Assembly (NCBI RefSeq): GCF_003115855.1
Contig: NZ_KZ819081.1
Coordinates: 110,718 to 174,717 of the forward strand
Direction: 5' to 3'
Origin: Brenneria corticis
GTDB taxonomy: Bacteria > Pseudomonadota > Gammaproteobacteria > Enterobacterales > Enterobacteriaceae
Length of the DNA stretch: 64,000 nt
Shown: piece by piece, positions 35,375 to 43,885 of the stretch
Position numbering within the stretch: position 1 is the stretch's first letter
Layout: the number at the start of each line of letters is the position of its first letter
Translations under genes and position numbers: made by a program
The notes under the pieces: generated by a model
What the model was told of the DNA's origin: nothing
Database searches by the model: none
Seen by the model: only the letters and a program-made list of their open reading frames with translations

Positions 35375-36724
35375 TTAGGCGTCGGCAAGGCAACGCTCAA
35401 TCGACAGCGCCCACCCCAGCAACGCGTCGTCATGCAGCGGCAATCCCGCCGCCATCAGCCCGACCGGGGCATCGCCCGGCGGCTGACACGGCAGCGAAAG
35501 GGCGCAGCCGTCCAGGAAATTGATTACCGAAGGATTGCGCAGCGCCGCGCCGTTGATGCGGAAATAGGCGTCGTCATCCGCCTCCAGTTCGGCGATGGTC
35601 GGGGCGATAAAGGGGACGGTGGGCATCAGCAGCGCATCGTAGTCCTGAACTTCGGCGCTCACGCGTCGCTGCCAGTCGGCGCGCTGCTGCGCTAGCAGCA
35701 GCCGATCGCTTTCTCCCAGCGCGGCGCCGCGACGAATACGCGACAGCACCCGCGGGTCGTACTCGTCCGCATGGCCGGCGATCAACGACTGATGCCAGCG
35801 CCATGACTCCAGCGCGGTGAAGCCGCCGGCGGCGTTGATGGCGGCCAGTTCGGCGAACGCCGCGCAGGGCACGGCTTCAATTCGCGCTCCCGCCTGCGCC
35901 AGACGCCGCAGAGTCAGATCGAAGGCCGCGGCGACCGCGTCGTCCAGTCCATCCAGCACCAGCGTTTGCGGCACGCCAAAGCGCGCCTGCGCCAACGGTC
36001 TTGCCTGCGGCGTCAGCGATTGCGCGGCGATTAGCCCGTCCAGCGCGATACAGTCGGCGACGCCGTGCGCAATAACGCCGATGGAGTCCAGCGACGGCGA
36101 CAGCGGCAGCAGCCCCGCGTCATCAATGCGGCGGGCGGTGGGCTTATAGCCGGTCAGGCCGCAGAATGCCGCCGGAATGCGCACCGAGCCGCCGGTATCG
36201 CTGCCGACCGCGCCGAAACACATGCCGTCCGCCACCGCCACCGCGGCGCCGGAAGACGAGCCGCCCGGAATCCGCCGCGCGTCGCGATCCCACGGATTGG
36301 CTGGCGTGCCGTAGTGCGGATTGATCCCCAGGCCGGAATAGGCGAATTCGGTCATATTGGTCTTGCCCACTACCACGACGCCGGCCTGCAAGAGCCGAGA
36401 GACCACGGCGGAGTGGCTTGCGGCGGCCGGCGCCGCCGCAAGTACTCGGGAACCGGCGGCGGTCGGTTCGCCGGCGACGTCGAACAGGTCTTTGATGGAG
36501 ACCGGCACGCCGTCCAGCGCCGAGAGCGGATGCCCTGCCGCGCGCCGCTGGTCGGCCGCCTGCGCCTGTTGTCTGGCCGTATCGGCGTATAGCTGGGTAA
36601 AGGCGCGCGCCCCTTCGCCCTGTGGGTCGGCGATGCGCGCCAGCGCGGACTCGGTCAGCTCAACGCTGGTGAACGCGCCCGTCGCCAGCCCGGCGGCGGC
36701 CTGTCGTAAAGTGAGTTTTTCCAT
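35375..36724 (-). CDS. amidase signature-family hydrolase (AtzF/GatA-like)
   Basis: 449 residues; the ATG at 36724 overlaps the upstream stop (TGATG). The Ser-cisSer-Lys triad is visible: Lys in DGVPVSIKDLFDVAG, the cis-Ser in PGGSSSGAAVAVA, and the nucleophile Ser in GAVGSDTGGSVRIPAAFCG. It would hydrolyse a small amide to acid and ammonia. The C-terminus, which ends in HDDALLGWALSIERC, lacks the extra domain of full allophanate hydrolases. It lies in one operon with a DUF2848 protein, an EthD-like protein and an uptake carrier. Confidence 0.9.
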   Translation of the reverse strand: MEKLTLRQAAAGLATGAFTSVELTESALARIADPQGEGARAFTQLYADTARQQAQAADQRRAAGHPLSALDGVPVSIKDLFDVAGEPTAAGSRVLAAAPAAASHSAVVSRLLQAGVVVVGKTNMTEFAYSGLGINPHYGTPANPWDRDARRIPGGSSSGAAVAVADGMCFGAVGSDTGGSVRIPAAFCGLTGYKPTARRIDDAGLLPLSPSLDSIGVIAHGVADCIALDGLIAAQSLTPQARPLAQARFGVPQTLVLDGLDDAVAAAFDLTLRRLAQAGARIEAVPCAAFAELAAINAAGGFTALESWRWHQSLIAGHADEYDPRVLSRIRRGAALGESDRLLLAQQRADWQRRVSAEVQDYDALLMPTVPFIAPTIAELEADDDAYFRINGAALRNPSVINFLDGCALSLPCQPPGDAPVGLMAAGLPLHDDALLGWALSIERCLADA

Positions 36725-37419
36725 CACGCCACCACCGGCAGTTCAATGCTGCGATAGCTATGGCTGAGGGTGCGGCTCAGACGTTCGTCCACCAGCGCCA
36801 TGCGGAATTCCGCCGCCGGACGTATGCCGCCAATCGCCGCCATGGTGCCGCAGGTCATGGCCAGACCGTCAGCCTGCGCCGCGGTGGGCGCGTCCGTCGC
36901 CAGATAGCGTTGCAGCAGCGTCATCGGCGGTTGCAGGCCGGCCAGCGTACCCTCCTGATAGAGACGGAAGTCGCCGTCCTCCTTGATCCACGAGCGCAGA
37001 ATCAGGCTGTCCCAGTGCTCGATGACTTCGCGCAGCGGCCAGGCGTCCCGCGCCACCGGCTTGACGCACAGCTGTTTCGACAGCGCGACGCTGTGCGCTT
37101 CCAGCCGACGATCGGTATGATCCGACGCCAGCGAAACATAGAGCTCGCCGCCGTGGGAGAAGATTAACGGTTCGGCCTCGCCGGAACTGGCGTCGCCGAT
37201 CACTTCAACCACCGGGGATTGCGTGAGCTGATTCGCCGCCACGCGATAGAACAGCGGAATTGCACTAGGCTGAGGCACGCCGATCGCTTCCAACTCCCGA
37301 ATATGGTGCAAAACCGCCTGACGATCGCGCCCGGTCCAGCCGGCGATCACCAGACGATCGATATCAACCTCCAGCGCCGTAGCGCCGCTTTTCTCCGCTA
37401 AGTTAAAGGCCAGTTTCAT
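36724..37419 (-). CDS. DUF2848 family protein
   Basis: 231 residues from the ATG at 37419, preceded by GGGGA. Its sequence matches the DUF2848 family (YRVAANQLTQSPVVEVIGD, then SSGEAEPLIFSHGGELYVSL and SDHTDRRLEAHSVALSKQ). Members often sit beside amidases and isomerase-like genes and are thought to act on 2-keto-acid or fumarylacetoacetate-like substrates, but activity is unproven. It is the first gene of a minus-strand operon that continues with the amidase, and it is divergent from a GntR regulator. Confidence 0.8.
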   Translation of the reverse strand: MKLAFNLAEKSGATALEVDIDRLVIAGWTGRDRQAVLHHIRELEAIGVPQPSAIPLFYRVAANQLTQSPVVEVIGDASSGEAEPLIFSHGGELYVSLASDHTDRRLEAHSVALSKQLCVKPVARDAWPLREVIEHWDSLILRSWIKEDGDFRLYQEGTLAGLQPPMTLLQRYLATDAPTAAQADGLAMTCGTMAAIGGIRPAAEFRMALVDERLSRTLSHSYRSIELPVVA

Positions 37420-37544
37420 AAAATCCCCGCTCCAGCTAAAATTATTGTGAAATTTCACACGACTTTCATTACGGTATTAAGCGATTTTCGTGCCATGTTT
37501 TGTGTACTATGTGTCTAAAGACTTTTTCGTTGCAGGAGCTATAG

Positions 37545-38225
37545 GTGAAGAGCGTGGAGGAGCGGCATCAGGTATTGCCGACGGTGGAGGAGAGCGGACT
37601 GTCGCAGAACGAACTGGCCTACCGGCGATTTAAACAGTCGCTGGTGACGTTAAATTACAAGCCCGGAGAGTATTTGAATACCGCGCAGGTGATGAATGAC
37701 CTGGATATGGGCAGGACGCCGGTCAACCAGGCTATCCATCGTCTGGCGAACGAGGGGTTACTCCAGGTGATCCCGCGTAAGGGCGTGATGGTGTCTCCGC
37801 TGTCCATTAACGATGCGCTGGAGCTGATCGACGTGCGCCTCACCAATGAACGGCTGTGCATACGGCTGGCCTGCCAGCGCGTGACGCAGGCGCATATCGC
37901 CGAACTGCTCGATCTGAATCAGCAGATTGCCGAGGCCAGTCAGTCCCGCGACCGGATATTGATGATGACGCTGGATCATCTATTCCATCAGATGCTGGCG
38001 CAGATCGCCGGCAACAGCACGCTGAGCGATATCCTCAGCGTGCTGCACGCCCGTTCGCAGCGCTTTTGGGCCAGCACGCTATCCAGGGAAGAACACCGCC
38101 AGGAGGTGGTGGAGGAGCATCGCGCCGTGATAGACGCCCTGGCGCAGCAGGACGCCGCCGCCGCGGAGGCCGCGGTGGAAGCCCATATCCTGTCGTTTCG
38201 TCACGCGCTGCTGCACGCTTACTGA
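37545..38225 (+). CDS. GntR-family regulator, FCD (FadR-like) subgroup
   Basis: 226 residues, GTG start with GCAGGAG upstream. The N-terminal winged helix shows EYLNTAQVMNDLDMGRTPVN, QAIHRLANEGLLQVIPRKGV. The C-terminal helical domain carries the metal-ligand pattern of FCD proteins (DHLFHQMLAQIAGNSTL and EEHRAVIDAL). It is divergent from the DUF2848-amidase-transporter operon, so it most likely represses that operon and is released by a carboxylate or amide effector. Confidence 0.9.
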   Translation: MKSVEERHQVLPTVEESGLSQNELAYRRFKQSLVTLNYKPGEYLNTAQVMNDLDMGRTPVNQAIHRLANEGLLQVIPRKGVMVSPLSINDALELIDVRLTNERLCIRLACQRVTQAHIAELLDLNQQIAEASQSRDRILMMTLDHLFHQMLAQIAGNSTLSDILSVLHARSQRFWASTLSREEHRQEVVEEHRAVIDALAQQDAAAAEAAVEAHILSFRHALLHAY

Positions 38226-38240
38226 TAGGCCGGGCGCGCC

Positions 38241-39131
38241 TTACCCTGCCTGACAAAATTGCAGGATAGCCCGGCTGACCTGCTGCGGGGCTTCGCGCTG
38301 CGGAAAGTGTCCGATCCCTTCCAATACCTGTCGCTGGTATCTGCCTTGAAAAAAATGCTCGCGGCCGAGCGAGCTATCGGGATGGTTACAGGTATCGGCC
38401 CCGCCGTGCAGCACCAGGGTCGGCACCGACAGCACGGGAGCCGGATTCAGGCGGGCCTCGTCCTGATCATAGGCCCGATCCCCTGCGACAAAACCCCAGC
38501 GGTGGCGATACGAATGCAGCACGACCTCGGCCCAGTCGTCGCCCTGAAACGCCTGCGCGGCCTCGTCGAAGTCGGCGTCTGCGTACCAGCCCGCCGGCGC
38601 CCAGGTATCCCACATCTGGCGCGCAAAGGCTTCGCGTTCCTCCTGTACCACGCGCGCGCCGCGCGGGGTGGCCATCAGCCAGTGATACCAGTAGTTGCGC
38701 GCTTGCTGAAGGCTGATCGTCTGATTCGGATCGTTGGTGCCGTAGCCGACGGACAGCATCACCAGATGCGAAGCGACGCCGTCGCGCAGACCGCAGGCGT
38801 TGGCGGCGGCCCGCGCGCCCCAGTCATGGCCGACCAGCAGCGGGCGCGTCAGTCCCAGCACGTCGATAAATTCCAGCAGGTCGCGGCCCAGCGCCGACAG
38901 CTGCCCGCTGCGCGGCGTCGCCGCGTCTCTGAAACGCGTAGGCGCGAATCCGCGCAGCGCGGGGGCCAGCACGCGGTAACCCGCGTCGGCCAGCATCGGC
39001 GCCACCGTCTTCCAACTGGCAGGGCTATCCGGCCAGCCGTGCAACAGCACTGCCGACCGTTCACCGTGCGGGTTCAGTTCCAGATAGGCAATATCGAGCC
39101 GGGAGGTGGTGGCGATCTGTTGAGTTGGCAT
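38241..39131 (-). CDS. alpha/beta hydrolase, epoxide-hydrolase/dehalogenase-like
   Basis: 296 residues from the ATG at 39131, preceded by AGGAG; the longer frame lacks a good site. The oxyanion motif is HGWPDSPASW and the nucleophile elbow is VGHDWGARAA, with Asp as nucleophile as in epoxide hydrolases and haloalkane dehalogenases. The catalytic His is in EGIGHFPQREAP near the end. It is divergent from a LysR regulator at 39243, which probably controls it. Substrate unknown. Confidence 0.87.
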   Translation of the reverse strand: MPTQQIATTSRLDIAYLELNPHGERSAVLLHGWPDSPASWKTVAPMLADAGYRVLAPALRGFAPTRFRDAATPRSGQLSALGRDLLEFIDVLGLTRPLLVGHDWGARAAANACGLRDGVASHLVMLSVGYGTNDPNQTISLQQARNYWYHWLMATPRGARVVQEEREAFARQMWDTWAPAGWYADADFDEAAQAFQGDDWAEVVLHSYRHRWGFVAGDRAYDQDEARLNPAPVLSVPTLVLHGGADTCNHPDSSLGREHFFQGRYQRQVLEGIGHFPQREAPQQVSRAILQFCQAG

Positions 39132-39176
39132 AGCGTCGTCTCCTGTGGTTTGCTTTGTCCCCTTGAGTCTGGCTGG

Positions 39177-39202
39177 ATTATTCATCGTAATTAACGAATA
39201 AT
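39177..39202. promoter_or_regulatory. palindrome in the hydrolase/LysR divergent promoter
   Basis: ATTATTC and GAATAAT pair across 12 bases, and an offset TCGT-AATTA-ACGA repeat lies inside. A T-N11-A-like dyad between a LysR gene and its divergent target is the normal LysR binding layout. Confidence 0.55.
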
Positions 39203-39242
39203 GTTGTTCAATTGATGATTTTTTGCGTTGAATGGAGCCGCC

Positions 39243-40154
39243 ATGGAAACCTTACCCGCCGCCGACGGCCAGCCGCTGGATATAGTGCTGCTGCGCACCT
39301 TCCTCGAAGTGGTGAACAGCGGGAGCTTTGCCGCGGCGGCCGAACGGCTGGCGCTGACGCCGTCGGCGGTCAGCGGACATATCAAGCGCCTGGAACAGAT
39401 GACGGGGTCGACCCTGCTGGCGCGCACCACCCGCCGTCTGGAATTGACCCCGGCCGGCGAAACCTTGTGCACCTACGGCCGCAATATCCTGGATCTGGAA
39501 CGCGAGGCCAGGGCGAAACTGCGCGGCGCGCCGCTGCGTGGACGCCTGCGGGTCGGCGCGTCGGAAGACTTTGCCGCCGCCTGGCTGCCCCAGGCGCTAC
39601 AGCGCTTTCGCGTTAGCCACCCGCAGGCGGCCATTGAGCTTAAGGTCGGCATCACCGCCGATCTGCTGCGCCAGCAGGAACACGGCCGCATCGATCTGGT
39701 CTTCGGCAAACAGTGCAGCCGCGTGGACGGAATAGGCGAACTGCTGTGGGAAGAGCCGCTGGTCTGGGCCTACGCCGCCGACCAGACGCCGGAGAGCGCA
39801 GCGACGCTGTCGCTGGCGCTGTTTCCCGAGCCGTGCATCTACCGGGAATCCGCCATCGCCGCGCTGGGCAAGATGGAACGGCCATGGCGCATCGTGTTCG
39901 AGAGCGGCAGCATGGCGGGCTGTCTGTCGGCCGCCTTGTCGGGCTTTGCCGTCACCGTTATCGCCCGCAGCCAGCTACGTGAGGGCCTGCGGGAATTGGG
40001 GCCGGACGAACAATGGCCGGCGCTGCCCGCGGCGCGCTTCTATGCGTTTGCGCGTGAGGAAACGCCCGCCGTCGCCGCCCTGATCGACGCCGCCCGTCGT
40101 ATCGGCCGGCAGCGCCAATTTGGTGGGAAGCCCTACTTACAGCGCTCATTTTAG
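39243..40154 (+). CDS. LysR-family regulator
   Basis: 303 residues from the ATG at 39243 with GGAG upstream. The N-terminal helix-turn-helix reads LRTFLEVVNSGSFAAAAERL then LTPSAVSGHIKRLEQMTGST. A two-lobe substrate-binding domain follows. It is divergent from the alpha/beta hydrolase gene and probably regulates it and itself. Confidence 0.9.
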   Translation: METLPAADGQPLDIVLLRTFLEVVNSGSFAAAAERLALTPSAVSGHIKRLEQMTGSTLLARTTRRLELTPAGETLCTYGRNILDLEREARAKLRGAPLRGRLRVGASEDFAAAWLPQALQRFRVSHPQAAIELKVGITADLLRQQEHGRIDLVFGKQCSRVDGIGELLWEEPLVWAYAADQTPESAATLSLALFPEPCIYRESAIAALGKMERPWRIVFESGSMAGCLSAALSGFAVTVIARSQLREGLRELGPDEQWPALPAARFYAFAREETPAVAALIDAARRIGRQRQFGGKPYLQRSF

Positions 40155-40180
40155 TTAGCCTGCGGGGAAATAATGTGTGC

Positions 40181-40248
40181 CATATGCTATCCTTTGCATA
40201 TGCCTAACATATGCCTATACTGGATCTCTCTATAAGGTAAGCCATATG
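40181..40248. promoter_or_regulatory. repeated CATATG sites ahead of vapBC
   Basis: CATATGC/GCATATGC half-sites recur at 40181, 40196 and 40208, with a further CATATG at 40243, in the 100 bases before the antitoxin gene. VapBC complexes repress their own operons through such repeats. Confidence 0.55.
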
Positions 40249-40287
40249 TTTATTCCATAGGACCGGTTTGGCGCGAGGAGTATAACC

Positions 40288-40515
40288 ATGCGAATTGTAT
40301 CAGTATTTAAAAACGGCAATAACCGGGCTATCCGTTTGCCCCGCGATCTGGATTTTGACGGCGTCACCGAACTGGAAATTTTTCGCGATGGCGACACCCT
40401 GGTGCTACGCCCGGTGAAACCCAGTTGGAACTCGTTCCTGAGCGAAGAAAAAGCGGATGCCGACTTTATGAAAGATCGCCCGGACATCGTGGAAGACGGG
40501 CGCTTTGAACTATGA
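40288..40515 (+). CDS. vapB: VapB-type antitoxin
   Basis: 75 residues with the AbrB/SpoVT swapped-hairpin pattern VFKNGNNRAIRLPRDLDFD and LEIFRDGDTLVLRPVKP. The acidic C-terminal tail should wrap the toxin. GAGGAG precedes the start. It overlaps the toxin gene by ATGA. Confidence 0.9.
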   Translation: MRIVSVFKNGNNRAIRLPRDLDFDGVTELEIFRDGDTLVLRPVKPSWNSFLSEEKADADFMKDRPDIVEDGRFEL

Positions 40516-40928
40516 GCCAGCTATATATGCTCGATACCAATATCTGCTCCTTCATTATACGCGAACAGCCGCTGGCAGTGATCAACCGGTTGCAACAGTG
40601 CGTGCTGGACAAAAATCGCATTGTGGTGTCAGCCATCACCTATGCCGAGATGCGTTTTGGCGCCGTTGGGAAAAAGGCCTCCCCGCGCCACGGCGGGCTG
40701 GTCGAGGCCTTTTGTCAGCGTCTTGATGCCATGCTGCCCTGGGATCGGGCCGCGGTGGACGCCGCCACAGAGATCAAAATAGCGCTGGCCGCGGCCGGTA
40801 CGCCGATCGGCGGCAACGACGCGGCCATTGCCGGTCACGCCATCGCGACCGGCGCGGTGCTGGTGACTAATAATGTGCGGGGGTTTATCCGCGTGCCGGG
40901 GCTGACGCTGCAAGACTGGGGGAAATAG
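40512..40928 (+). CDS. vapC: VapC-type PIN-domain toxin
   Basis: 138 residues of PIN-domain ribonuclease. The acidic metal site is visible: D8 in MLDTNICSFII, Glu in TYAEMRFG, Asp in GGNDAAIAGHAIATGAVLVT and the late NN pair. Enteric VapC toxins cut initiator tRNA; this one is full length and keeps all the expected acidic residues. It is translationally coupled to the antitoxin. Confidence 0.92.
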   Translation: MSQLYMLDTNICSFIIREQPLAVINRLQQCVLDKNRIVVSAITYAEMRFGAVGKKASPRHGGLVEAFCQRLDAMLPWDRAAVDAATEIKIALAAAGTPIGGNDAAIAGHAIATGAVLVTNNVRGFIRVPGLTLQDWGK

Positions 40929-41050
40929 GCCAATTGTTCGGTTTCTATTTAATATAAACAACCATTGCACAATTGGAGTCGATACCAGGGTTTTCATTTA
41001 CCGCTATAAATGTTGAAACCGTGGGGGGGCTTGCAATTCTTCAACTCTGG

Positions 41051-41073
41051 ATATACATTTTTTAAATGTATAT
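41051..41073. promoter_or_regulatory. perfect palindrome before second vapBC
   Basis: ATATACATTT-TTT-AAATGTATAT is a perfect 10-base inverted repeat ending 17 bases before the antitoxin start, a likely operator for the toxin-antitoxin complex. Confidence 0.7.
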
Positions 41074-41089
41074 TTTTCAGGAGCGATTT

Positions 41090-41323
41090 ATGCAGGTTTC
41101 AAAGTGGGGCAACAGTCTGGCGATACGGCTGCCGGCCGCTTTGGTTGAGGCCTTGGAACTGCGTGAGGGCGATGACATCGAGATCGTGGTGGACGACCCG
41201 CGTACGTTTGCGGTCCGCAAGAAGCCCGGCGCTGATGCGCTGCTGGAGCGGCTACGCGGCTATCGCGGCAAGCTGCCGGCCGATTTCAAGTTCAGCAGGG
41301 ATGAGGCCAGCGGGCGTGGCTAA
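41090..41323 (+). CDS. AbrB-family antitoxin (second pair)
   Basis: 77 residues from the ATG at 41090 with CAGGAG upstream; the frame also opens at 41066, inside the palindrome. The DNA-binding part reads MQVSKWGNSLAIRLPAALVE, then LREGDDIEIVVDDP, as in MazE/VapB antitoxins. The sequence differs from the VapB 800 bases upstream, so the two modules are probably not recent duplicates. Confidence 0.87.
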   Translation: MQVSKWGNSLAIRLPAALVEALELREGDDIEIVVDDPRTFAVRKKPGADALLERLRGYRGKLPADFKFSRDEASGRG

Positions 41324-41726
41324 ATCACGGCCGTTCCTGGACAGTAACGTCGTGCTGTACCTGTTGTCTGCGGATCCTGTCAAAGCCGACAGGGCGGAGG
41401 CATTGTTGAAGAGCAACCCGGTGATCGGTGTTCAGGTGCTCAACGAGGTGACCAGCGTATGCCGTCGCAAGTTGGCGATGAGCTGGGAAGATATCGGAAA
41501 TTTTCTGGAGCTGGTTCGCGGCTTCTGCGATGTGGTGCCATTGACGATGGAGGTGCATGACCGCGCTCGCCACCTTGCGGAACGTTACCAGCTCTCGTTT
41601 TATGATGCCTGTATTGTCGCAGCGGCCGAGACGGCAGGGTGCCAGATTTTGTATAGCGAAGACATGAACCACGGCCAAATCCTGGAAGACGGCCTCATCA
41701 TCAGGAATCCATTCGCTCGTGATTGA
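41301..41726 (+). CDS. PIN-domain toxin (second VapC)
   Basis: 141 residues from the ATG at 41301 (GTG 41316 gives MAKSRPFLDSN and is equally likely). Metal-site residues: D in PFLDSNVVLYLLS, Glu in QVLNEVTSV, and Asp in LSFYDACIVAAAETAGC with SED later. It overlaps the antitoxin gene by 23 bases. It is a probable RNA-cleaving toxin. Confidence 0.88.
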   Translation: MRPAGVAKSRPFLDSNVVLYLLSADPVKADRAEALLKSNPVIGVQVLNEVTSVCRRKLAMSWEDIGNFLELVRGFCDVVPLTMEVHDRARHLAERYQLSFYDACIVAAAETAGCQILYSEDMNHGQILEDGLIIRNPFARD

Positions 41727-41871
41727 CAACCTAGCGAAGTAGGGAAGGGGATGATGTTGAACACGGCCCACGGCGCGCATCATCGAAGCGTCCCGCCAAG
41801 TGACGCAGGGATATTCCCCGATCATTGAAATACCGCCGCACTTATTCAGGGGCGGTATCAGATAGTAAACG

Positions 41872-42229
41872 TCAACGCTTGCCCGACAACGCCCGGTTCA
41901 TGGCGAACACCGTACTCAGCAGAGCGGCCGCGAGAATGACGATGACAACCCACGCGAAGGACGCAGAGCCGGTCCGTTCAAGCAAGATGCCTCCGGCAAC
42001 GCCGCCGGCGGCGACGGCCATATTCCAGCCCGTGACGTACATGGATTGCGCCACATCAACCGATTCGCCGGCGAAGCGGGACAAGGCCGTCTGAGTGAGG
42101 GTGGCGAAGCCGCCGAAGGCGAGGCCCCAGATTAGCACGGAGGGATAGACCATCTGCGGCAGACGACCCCAAACGCCAAGCAGCAAGGCCGCGCAGGCAA
42201 AGACGATAATGCTTGCCGCCGCGAGGGAT
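41872..42229 (-). pseudogene. MFS transporter, C-terminal fragment
   Basis: The minus strand encodes about the last 118 residues of an MFS exporter (GLAFGGFATLTQTALSRFAG and GWNMAVAAGGVAGGILLERTG). The frame runs up to about 42229 and then meets the remains of a LysR gene on the other strand. No start or N-terminal eight membrane helices remain. Confidence 0.85.
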
Positions 42230-42707
42230 CGTAACCGTCGTCCGCACCGGAACGCCCAGCGATTCCCGGCTTACCGCGCGCCGCCTGGGGGCTTGCCGCC
42301 GGACGATCGTGGGCGCGCCCGCCTACTTCGACAAGGCGGGTATTCCGCTTACGCCGGAAGATTTGGCAAACCATGCCTGCCTGATCTATCGATTTCCCAG
42401 TACGGGCAAACTGGATGTCTGGCCATTGTCGCGTCCCGACGGTATGCCCGCCATCGAACTGCCCGCCAGCATGGTGACCAATAGCTTAGACCCGCAGGTC
42501 TGTTTCGCGGAGCAGGGGCTGGGCATCGCCTGTGTGCCGGAAATCGCGGTGCGCTCGCAGCTGCGGCAAGGCAATCTGATAACGGTATTGGACGACTACA
42601 ACCGGCAGGAGATGATTTTTCATGTGCTTTGGCCGTCGGGCCGTCACTTATCGCCCAAGATTCGGGTATTCGTTGACTTTATCGTGGAGAGGCTTTTTCC
42701 GCTTTAG
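42228..42707 (+). pseudogene. LysR regulator, C-terminal fragment
   Basis: The plus strand encodes the effector-binding domain of a LysR protein from about VVRTGTPSDSRLTARRLG to the end (HVLWPSGRHLSPKIRVFVDF). The helix-turn-helix and first ~180 residues are missing. It abuts the MFS fragment head to head, so one deletion removed the divergent promoter and both 5' ends. Confidence 0.85.
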
Positions 42708-42757
42708 CGACGCGGTATGCGCCGCTAAAGCGCCGGTTTCTCCAAACTACTTAATCA

Positions 42758-43483
42758 TTACCATTCAAGGGCGCCTTCGTCGTTGGCGAAAGTACCGGTC
42801 GGTCCGCTATCGTCCAGCAACGCGAACCTGATCGCGACTTGCGCCGCTTCCTCAGGGGTTCTATCGCCGTAATGATGGGTTGCGTCGGTCGCGGTCAAAC
42901 CGGGGCAGATCGCGTTTACCTTGATATGGCGATCGGCCAGCTGTCTGGCATAGCTGAGGGTCAAGGCGTTCAGCGCCGCTTTCGATGCCTGATAGGTCGG
43001 CATGTAAACGTCGGCATAAATCCAGTCGGCCTGGCTACGTTTGGTAAAAGAAGCCAGAATCGAGGAGACGTTGACAATTCGCGCCTGCCCGGACTTTTCC
43101 AGCAGCGGGATCATCGCGTCCGTCAATGCGGCGGTGCCCACCACGTTGGTTTCAAGCGTGCGCGACAGTTTCTCCCGAATGGGTGGTTCAGGGGAGAAAT
43201 CCATACTGATGCCGGCGTTGTTGATCAGAATATCCAGACGGCCGTATTTTTGCCGAATCAGCGCGGCCAGATTATCGATGGTCGCCTGATTGGTTGTGTC
43301 CAGTTCAACAGCCTCTATGGAAACATTCTGCGTACCGATGCTCTCGGCAACCTCACGTCCCGCCTGTAAGTTCCGTGCGCCCAACAGGACTTTGACTCCC
43401 CGTTGAGCGAGTCCCTGCGCTATTGCTTTACCAATACCTCTGGTCGCGCCGCTAACGAGCGCAATCGGCTGAGTATTACTCAT
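42758..43483 (-). CDS. short-chain dehydrogenase/reductase
   Basis: 241 residues from the ATG at 43483, preceded by GGAGAT. The Rossmann motif is SGATRGIGKAIAQGL; NNAG and IVNVSS are present, and the catalytic pair is Y-x3-K in YMPTYQASKAALNAL. It should be an NADP(H)-dependent carbonyl reductase; the substrate is unknown. It is the third gene, after 63 bases, of a minus-strand set headed by a TetR regulator and a DoxX-like protein. Confidence 0.9.
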   Translation of the reverse strand: MSNTQPIALVSGATRGIGKAIAQGLAQRGVKVLLGARNLQAGREVAESIGTQNVSIEAVELDTTNQATIDNLAALIRQKYGRLDILINNAGISMDFSPEPPIREKLSRTLETNVVGTAALTDAMIPLLEKSGQARIVNVSSILASFTKRSQADWIYADVYMPTYQASKAALNALTLSYARQLADRHIKVNAICPGLTATDATHHYGDRTPEEAAQVAIRFALLDDSGPTGTFANDEGALEW

Positions 43484-43546
43484 GATATCTCCATCTGATT
43501 TTTTAGGTGGCAAACAGTCAGTACATGCTGATGATCCGCGGGTCCG

Positions 43547-43885
43547 TCACTTCCTGTGAAGATAAACGGACAGAATCAATAAGGTGAGAACGATCAATGG
43601 GGCAATCGCATGTGTATATTCACCGTGGTAAATAACGGTGGCGGCGGCTGAAAACATGATGCCGATGGCAATAATGCTTCCAACCAGTCGGCTGGCTTTT
43701 CTTACTATAAGAATGGCCGCGACCAACTCGAAAAAGCCCGTCACCAGGTGAAACCAATGGGGATAGCCCCATCTGGCGTAATCATCCGCGATAGGTTGGG
43801 GCGCGATGATGTTGCCTATTCCGCCGACCACGAAAAACGCGACTAATGCATAAGCAAGCCACTGCTTTGCGCTAATCTTACTCAT
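43547..43885 (-). CDS. DoxX-like small membrane protein
   Basis: 112 residues with four hydrophobic spans (AYALVAFFVVGGIGNIIAP, FHLVTGFFELVAAILIV, LVGSIIAIGIMFSAAATVI, IAPLIVLTLLILSVYL), the DoxX/DUF4267-like layout. Function in this family is poorly known. The start overlaps the end of the TetR gene by eight bases. Confidence 0.8.
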   Translation of the reverse strand: MSKISAKQWLAYALVAFFVVGGIGNIIAPQPIADDYARWGYPHWFHLVTGFFELVAAILIVRKASRLVGSIIAIGIMFSAAATVIYHGEYTHAIAPLIVLTLLILSVYLHRK

